A stretch of 39,095 nt of DNA. It comes from Massilia sp. UBA2604. GTDB lineage: Bacteria > Pseudomonadota > Gammaproteobacteria > Burkholderiales > Burkholderiaceae_D. Each line of letters starts with the position of its first letter. The first letter of the stretch is position 1. The notes beneath the pieces were generated by a model. The model was not told where the DNA came from. It worked only from the letters and a program-made list of their open reading frames with translations, and made no database searches. The translations under genes were made by a program, and so were the position numbers. Shown piece after piece: positions 34,295 to 39,095 of the stretch. The stretch lies in the NCBI GenBank assembly GCA_002339265.1, contig DDKG01000019.1:1-39095 (forward strand), in the 5' to 3' direction.

Positions 34295-36100
34295 ATGCAC
34301 CAGCCCACGCCCGCCCCCGACGACGAGATCGCCCCGAGCTGGCTCGGCCCCGTGCGCATCGGGATCGGCCTGGCCCAGGGCCTGCTGCTCTACCTGCTGT
34401 ACACGGCGGCGCAGGACAAATCCTGGCCGGCCACCATGCCCCTGCTGTTCGCGCCGCTGGTCATGCTCGGCGTGCTGCTGCCGGTGATCCTGATCAGCGC
34501 CCTGGGCCAGATGACGCGGCGCCAACTGCTGCCCTGGGCGGCGGGCGCGGCCGCGCTGATCGCGCTGCTGGCCGGCTACGACCTCTGGCGTCGCACCGGC
34601 GTGCCAGGCTGGGACAGTGGCAAGCCATCCGGCGTGCTGGCCGTGTGCCTGGCGGCCGGCTTCTTCATCGCCCATGCGCTGGTGCTGGCGGGCAGCCGCG
34701 AACGGCGCCGCATCGCCTCGTACGCCACCTATTTCGAAGTCGCCTGGAAACTCAACCTGCAGATCCTGTTCTGCCTGCTGTTCGTGGGCGCCACCTGGCT
34801 GGTGCTGCAACTGGGCGCGGCCCTGTTCAACCTGGTCAAGCTCGATTTCCTGCAGGAGACCATCGGCGAACCCTGGTTCTTCATTCCGGTGACCGCCTTC
34901 GCATTCTCGGTGGCGATGCACCTGACCGACGTCAAGCCCGCCATCGTGCGCGGCATCCGCAATCTGCTGCACGTGCTGCTGTCGTGGATCTTGCCTGTGC
35001 TGACCCTGCTGGTGGGCGGCTTCCTGGCCAGCCTGCCCTTTACCGGTCTCGATCCGCTGTGGGCCACCCGCAGCGCCGCCGGCATGCTGCTCAGCGCGGC
35101 GGCGGCCTTCGTGGTGCTGATCAATGCCGCCTACCAGGACGGCGCCGAGCGGCCCGCGCGCGTGGTCGCGCTGTCGGCCCGCATCGCCAGCCTGCTGCTG
35201 GTGCCGCTGACCCTGCTCGCGGCCTATGCCCTGGCGCTGCGCGTGATGGACCACGGCTGGTCAAGCGACCGCGTGATCGCCGCCGCCTGCCTGCTGGTCG
35301 CGGCCTGCTACGCCGGCGGCTACGCGGCCGCGGCGCTGCGGCGCGGCTGGCTGCGCACCCTGGCCGGGGTGAATATCGCCGCCGCCTTCGTGGTGCTGGG
35401 CGTGTTGCTGCTGCTGCTCTCGCCGGTGGCCGATCCGGGCCGGGTCTCGGTCGACAGCCAGATGGCGCGCCTGGCCGCCGGCCAGATCAAGCTGCCGCAA
35501 CTGGACGTCGTCTACCTGTACCACCACGGCGCGCGCTACGGCCGCGCCGCGATCGTGCAGCTTGAACGATCCGCCACCGGCGCCGACGCGGGCTGGCTGC
35601 GGGTGGAACTGGAGCGCCTGCGCCAGTCGCAGGAGCCCGGCACGCCGGTCCAGTCCGTGAAGCTGGCCGACAATCTGCGCGTGTGGCCGGCCGGCACGCC
35701 GCTGCCCGCCGGCTTCGCCGAGTTCGACTGGTCGAAGAGCAAGAGCCAGCCTTCCCTGCCCTACTGCCTGAAGCGCCAGGGCGCCATCTGCGACGCCTTC
35801 GTGATCGACCTCGGCGGCGATGCGCGGCCGGAGGTGGTGCTGGTCGGCGCCGCCAGCCACGGCAGCGCCGTGCTGCGCCAGGGCGACGGCGGCGCCTGGG
35901 AATACGCCGGCCGCCTGCCGCCTGACCTTGCCGACTGCGCCCCCGTGATCCAGGCCATGCGCGCCGGCAAGCTGCGGGCGGCCGCGCCGCCCATTGCCGA
36001 CCTCGAGATCGACGGCCAACGCATTGCGGTCAGCCCCCGCTTCGAGCAGTTCAGGTGTAGGGCGACGCCCGCGCCAGGCGAAGAGGACGCGCCGCGCTGA
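34295..36100 (+). CDS. DUF4153 family membrane protein
   Basis: A 601-residue inner-membrane protein. The first ~395 residues hold about ten TM segments (for example VRIGIGLAQGLLLYLLY, LLFAPLVMLGVLLPVILI, LQILFCLLFVGATWLVLQL, VLLSWILPVLTLLVGGFLA). The last ~190 residues are a soluble domain (SVDSQMARLAAGQIKLPQ, YLYHHGARYGRAAIVQLE), probably on the outside. The TM pattern YFEVAWKLNLQ and WFFIPVTAFAFSVAMHLTD fits DUF4153, whose role is unknown. ATG 34295 is chosen from the typical charged N-terminus (MHQPTPAPDDEIAPSWLGP); AGGA lies ten bases upstream, rather far. It starts 81 bases after uraH, so co-transcription is possible. Confidence 0.78.
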   Translation: MHQPTPAPDDEIAPSWLGPVRIGIGLAQGLLLYLLYTAAQDKSWPATMPLLFAPLVMLGVLLPVILISALGQMTRRQLLPWAAGAAALIALLAGYDLWRRTGVPGWDSGKPSGVLAVCLAAGFFIAHALVLAGSRERRRIASYATYFEVAWKLNLQILFCLLFVGATWLVLQLGAALFNLVKLDFLQETIGEPWFFIPVTAFAFSVAMHLTDVKPAIVRGIRNLLHVLLSWILPVLTLLVGGFLASLPFTGLDPLWATRSAAGMLLSAAAAFVVLINAAYQDGAERPARVVALSARIASLLLVPLTLLAAYALALRVMDHGWSSDRVIAAACLLVAACYAGGYAAAALRRGWLRTLAGVNIAAAFVVLGVLLLLLSPVADPGRVSVDSQMARLAAGQIKLPQLDVVYLYHHGARYGRAAIVQLERSATGADAGWLRVELERLRQSQEPGTPVQSVKLADNLRVWPAGTPLPAGFAEFDWSKSKSQPSLPYCLKRQGAICDAFVIDLGGDARPEVVLVGAASHGSAVLRQGDGGAWEYAGRLPPDLADCAPVIQAMRAGKLRAAAPPIADLEIDGQRIAVSPRFEQFRCRATPAPGEEDAPR

Positions 36101-36150
36101 GGAAAATCGCTATGCTTGGATGTCCATAAGACATTCTTGGAGCGAGCAGG

Positions 36151-36708
36151 ATGGCATTGCACATCGTCCATTTCATCGGCCCGATCAACCACAACTCCGC
36201 CTGCACGGTGCGCAACTGCTGCCTGGAGGCGTTGCAGAAAGGCGCGACCGAGATCGCGCTGCATATGTCGACGGAAGGCGGCAATATGACGGCCGGCTTC
36301 GCGCTCTACTTTTTCCTGAAGTCCCTGCCGATCCCGCTCACCACCCACAATATCGGCAGCGTCGAATCGGTCGGCGTGGTGATCTTTTTGGCGGGCCAGA
36401 AGCGCTATGCCTGTCCCGGCACGCGCTTTTTGATCCACCCGCTGCACTGGGGTTTCGGCAACCTGGTGGCGGCCGATCATGCGCGCGTGTCGGAGTGGCG
36501 CGAGTGCCTGGATTTCGACGCCGACCGCTATGCCAGCATCTTCCGCGAGACCACCCGCGAAGCCGGCCATGAAACCGACATCCGCCAGCATCTGACGGGG
36601 CATGCGCGCATCTATACCGCCGAGGAGGCGGTCGGCGCCGGCATCGTCCATGAAGCGGTGCAGGCCAGGTTGCCGACGGCGGGACCGACCTGCCACTGGT
36701 GGAACTGA
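36151..36708 (+). CDS. Clp-protease-fold protein (ClpP/SppA-like)
   Basis: A 185-residue ClpP-fold protein. HIVHFIGPINHNSA is the first strand and turn, IALHMSTEGGNMTAGFALY corresponds to the oligomer/oxyanion strand, GSVESVGVVIFLAG holds the presumed nucleophile Ser, and TRFLIHPLHWGF the catalytic His. The normal GxAxSMG pattern is changed to GSVESVG, and the third residue (Asp in the ClpP pattern 'RDTERD') appears to be replaced in RQHLTGHARIY. TAEEAVGAGIV then matches the ClpP end. It may still be a peptidase of the ClpP/SppA clan, or an altered, non-classical member. There is no clpX or clpA next to it. ATG 36151 has GGAGC and AGG upstream. Confidence 0.75.
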   Translation: MALHIVHFIGPINHNSACTVRNCCLEALQKGATEIALHMSTEGGNMTAGFALYFFLKSLPIPLTTHNIGSVESVGVVIFLAGQKRYACPGTRFLIHPLHWGFGNLVAADHARVSEWRECLDFDADRYASIFRETTREAGHETDIRQHLTGHARIYTAEEAVGAGIVHEAVQARLPTAGPTCHWWN

Positions 36709-36739
36709 GTGTGTCACTCCAGCCACATCTGTTGGCAAT

Positions 36740-36768
36740 TTGACGATAAATCTCGTCAATTGTAATAA
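36740..36768 (+). promoter_or_regulatory. candidate promoter and inverted repeat before small secreted protein gene
   Basis: TTGACG (36740-36745) could be a -35, with TGTAAT (36761-36766) as -10 at a short 15-base spacing or TAATAA at 17. The -35 is also the left arm of TTGACGA-TAAATC-TCGTCAA (36740-36746, 36753-36759). AT-rich for this window. Confidence 0.35.
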
Positions 36769-36890
36769 AACTGTTGCTGAGCAAATTAGCTGCTGGATAG
36801 AATCACTGCCGTCACTGACGGGCGCCCCTGCTGCTGCCCTTGCCAGCGCCCTCTTATCCAGCAGCCCACGACACATTCGCAGTACCTCAC

Positions 36891-37247
36891 ATGAAGAAGA
36901 ACATCCGCGCCGCCCTGTTGGCGCTCTCCCTGCTCGCGCCTGCGGTTTACGCCCAGGACGGTATCGACACCAGGCCCGATCCACGCGCCGACTACACCGT
37001 CAACAACTGGCAGTCGCTGACCGCCCGCGACGTGGCGCGTCAAGACGCAAAAGAACAACGCAGCGCCGAGCCGAACGGGACCTGCGCACAGTTCCGTATT
37101 TCGGACGACATGAACGCGCGCGCCGGCCGCGTCGGCCTGTCGGCATTCATGGCGACGAGCCACCGCAATCCGGGCGACGCCAATACGCTCCAGCGTCCGA
37201 TGGCCATCGTCCGCGCGGCCGACCAGGCCTACGCGGAAGCGCCGTAA
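36891..37247 (+). CDS. small exported protein of unknown function
   Basis: A 118-residue protein with a clear signal peptide (MKKNIRAALLALSLLAPAVYA, cut before QD). The mature ~97 residues are polar, with a charged helix (ARDVARQDAKEQRSAEPNG), one cysteine (TCAQF) and the pieces GRVGLSAFMATSHRNPGDA and RPMAIVRAADQAYAEAP. I do not recognise the family. The start is set by the signal peptide; no strong ribosome site is seen. Codon use looks normal for the window. It stands alone between the Clp-like gene and pilB, with a possible own promoter. Confidence 0.7.
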   Translation: MKKNIRAALLALSLLAPAVYAQDGIDTRPDPRADYTVNNWQSLTARDVARQDAKEQRSAEPNGTCAQFRISDDMNARAGRVGLSAFMATSHRNPGDANTLQRPMAIVRAADQAYAEAP

Positions 37248-37360
37248 CAGCAGGCTGTTCGGGCGCTCTGATCGAACCGACCACGGCCGTGAAATCTTTG
37301 CCAAGACTGTTTCATCGCGCTTAACACCCCGCACTCGAAGCACCGCAATACACGCTCATC

Positions 37361-37386
37361 CATTCCGGGCGATCCTGCCCGGAATG
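37361..37386. repeat. perfect hairpin CATTCCGGGC/GCCCGGAATG
   Basis: 10-bp arms (37361-37370, 37377-37386) around GATCCT, between the small secreted protein gene and pilB. No T-run follows on either strand. It may be a weak terminator or an operator. Two more short dyads (37446-37457, 37472-37487) lie before pilB. Confidence 0.5.
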
Positions 37387-37527
37387 CCAATTCGTCCACG
37401 TGGTACGGACGCATCTCGGCAGCACCAAATCCTTTACAAACTTAGTGCCTGTAGGCATGATTCCTCCGGTCCGCCGGCTTGCCGGCGCCCTTGTCGCTTC
37501 CTTTTGAGGTTCCCACACACGGCGCAT

Positions 37528-39095
37528 ATGGCAGCAGTCCTTCCCAACACGACCACCGGCACAGCGCTGTCGGGCCTCGCGCGCGCGCTGGTGCAGGCCA
37601 ATCGCCTGAGCGCCGCGCAGGCGGACATGCTGCACAAAAAGGCCATCCAGGAAAAGACCGCCTTCATCGACGCCGTGCTCGCCAGCGGCGCGATCGAGCC
37701 GCGCGCGCTGGCCGCTTTCTGTTCCGAGACCTTCGGCTATCCGCTGTTCGACCTGTCCGCGTTCGCGCCGGAATTCCTGCCCACCAGCGCCATCGACGCC
37801 AGGCTGATGCAGGCCCAGCGCGTGATCGCGCTGGCCAAGCGCGGCAACAAGCTGTCGGTCGCGCTGTCCGACCCGACCAATACCCAGGCCCTGGACCAGA
37901 TCAAGTTCCAGAGCGAGGCGACGGTCGAGCCGGTGATCGTGCCGCACGACGCGCTGCTGAACCTGCTGGCCGCGATCGCCAAGGGCGCCGAACAGGATTT
38001 GAGCGAGCTGGCCGGCGACGATGCCGAGATCGAATTCGCCGAGGAAGACCAGCAGTCGGCAACGCCGACCGAGGCCGCCAGCGACGTCGAGGATGCGCCG
38101 ATCGTGCGCTTCCTGAACAAGATCCTGATGGACGCGGTGCAGATGGGCGCCTCGGACATCCACTTCGAGCCCTACGAAAAGTATTACCGGATCCGCCTGC
38201 GGGTCGACGGCGTGCTGCGCGACCACGCGTCGCCGCCGCTGTCGATCCGCGAAAAGCTGGTCTCGCGCATCAAGGTGCTGGCGCGCCTGGACATCGCCGA
38301 AAAGCGGGTGCCGCAGGACGGCCGCATGCGGCTGATCATGTCGGCCACGCGCACCATCGATTTCCGGGTCAGCACCTTGCCGACGCTGTTCGGCGAAAAG
38401 ACGGTGATGCGTATCCTGGACGCGACCCAGGCGCAGATGGGCATCGACGCGCTCGGCTACGACCCGGACCAGAAGGCCCTGCTGCTCGAAGCGATCACCC
38501 GCCCCTACGGCATGGTGCTGGTGACGGGCCCGACTGGTTCCGGCAAGACCGTGTCGCTGTACAGCTGCCTGAACCTGCTGAACAAGCCGGGCATCAATAT
38601 CTCGACCGCGGAAGATCCGGCCGAGATCAACCTCCCGGGCGTGAACCAGGTCAACGTCAACGACAAGGCCGGCCTGACCTTCCCGGTGGCGCTCAAATCC
38701 TTCCTGCGCCAGGATCCCGACATCATCATGGTCGGCGAGATCCGCGACCTGGAAACCGCCGACATCGCGGTCAAGGCCGCCCAGACCGGCCACATGGTGT
38801 TCTCGACCCTGCACACCAACGATGCGCCGTCGACCCTGACGCGCCTGATGAACATGGGTGTGGCGCCCTTTAATATCGCTTCGTCGGTGATCCTGATCAC
38901 GGCCCAGCGCCTGGCGCGGCGCCTGTGCAGCTGCAAGCAGCCGCTCGAGATCAGCCGCGAGGCCCTGCTGTCGGCCGGCTACCGCGACAGCGACCTGGAC
39001 GGCGACTGGCGGCCCTATGGCCCGGTCGGCTGCGACCGTTGCCTGGGTTCGGGCTACAAGGGCCGGGTCGGCATCTACCAGATCATGCCGATCTC
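37528..39095 (+). CDS. pilB: type IV pilus assembly ATPase PilB (cut by window end)
   Basis: The first 522 residues of the cytoplasmic ATPase that powers pilus extension (or the related GspE of type II secretion); about 40-50 residues are missing. The N-terminal T2SSE_N/MshEN domain includes CSETFGYPLFDLSAFAPEFL and ALAKRGNKLSVALSDPTNTQ. The ATPase core shows SDIHFEPYEKYYRIRLRVDG, RVPQDGRMRL, Walker A TGPTGSGKT (about 332), the Asp box TAEDPAEI, Walker B DPDIIMVGEIRD, and the His box STLHTNDAPSTL. The zinc-binding cysteines follow (RLCSCKQ and GCDRCLGSGYKGR), typical for PilB. ATG 37528 gives the expected start, though GAGG is 19 bases away, too far. The neighbouring pilC and pilD would be expected downstream, outside the window. 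Confidence 0.93.
   Translation, partial: MAAVLPNTTTGTALSGLARALVQANRLSAAQADMLHKKAIQEKTAFIDAVLASGAIEPRALAAFCSETFGYPLFDLSAFAPEFLPTSAIDARLMQAQRVIALAKRGNKLSVALSDPTNTQALDQIKFQSEATVEPVIVPHDALLNLLAAIAKGAEQDLSELAGDDAEIEFAEEDQQSATPTEAASDVEDAPIVRFLNKILMDAVQMGASDIHFEPYEKYYRIRLRVDGVLRDHASPPLSIREKLVSRIKVLARLDIAEKRVPQDGRMRLIMSATRTIDFRVSTLPTLFGEKTVMRILDATQAQMGIDALGYDPDQKALLLEAITRPYGMVLVTGPTGSGKTVSLYSCLNLLNKPGINISTAEDPAEINLPGVNQVNVNDKAGLTFPVALKSFLRQDPDIIMVGEIRDLETADIAVKAAQTGHMVFSTLHTNDAPSTLTRLMNMGVAPFNIASSVILITAQRLARRLCSCKQPLEISREALLSAGYRDSDLDGDWRPYGPVGCDRCLGSGYKGRVGIYQIMPI

Overview
The window is high-GC DNA with short intergenic gaps, frequent ATGA-type gene overlaps and many TonB-dependent receptors. Together with a PilB-type pilus ATPase and an Oar-like receptor, this points to a soil or water betaproteobacterium of the Oxalobacteraceae, most like Massilia/Telluria. 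That placement is an inference from protein character, not from a search.

Layout. Positions 1-2140 hold the start of a DUF969 membrane transporter subunit, a YciI-like protein and an alpha/beta hydrolase. Positions 2509-7201 (+) are a four-gene BMP-type ABC importer (binding protein, double ATPase, two permeases), followed by a chemoreceptor (7454-9073, +). From 9123 to 33704 everything is on the minus strand: a MipA/OmpV porin, an S1/P1 nuclease, a lipoprotein 5'-nucleotidase, a very large Oar-like TonB receptor, an exported adenosine deaminase, then guanine deaminase with xanthine dehydrogenase (order of transcription xdhA-xdhB-xdhC-guaD), a PuuE-type allantoinase, a TonB receptor coupled to a Tat-type PLP enzyme, and a FecA/FecR/FecI iron-signalling set. 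From 33860 on (+) come 5-hydroxyisourate hydrolase, a DUF4153 membrane protein, a Clp-like protein, a small secreted protein and pilB, which is cut by the window end.

How it fits together. Between about 2.5 and 25.7 kb, plus uraH at 33.9 kb, the genes describe a route from outside nucleic acid to purine ring breakdown. Exported nuclease makes 5'-nucleotides, the surface or periplasmic 5'-nucleotidase makes nucleosides, and exported adenosine deaminase converts adenosine to inosine. The BMP ABC importer takes nucleosides in, guanine deaminase and XdhABC lead to urate, and UraH and PuuE act on later steps. A chemoreceptor and two outer-membrane proteins sit inside the same block. No urate oxidase, OHCU decarboxylase or nucleoside-cleaving enzyme is present, so the route is incomplete here. 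Each family is known; the compact 'nucleic acid utilisation locus' arrangement is the most interesting system-level feature.

Other points worth attention are a frameshifted fecR at a T5/C4 run, a Fur box that decides the fecI start, a folded leader or terminator between fecA and the second TonB operon, a strong hairpin between the ABC binding-protein and ATPase genes, and several palindromic operator-like sites in front of purine genes.
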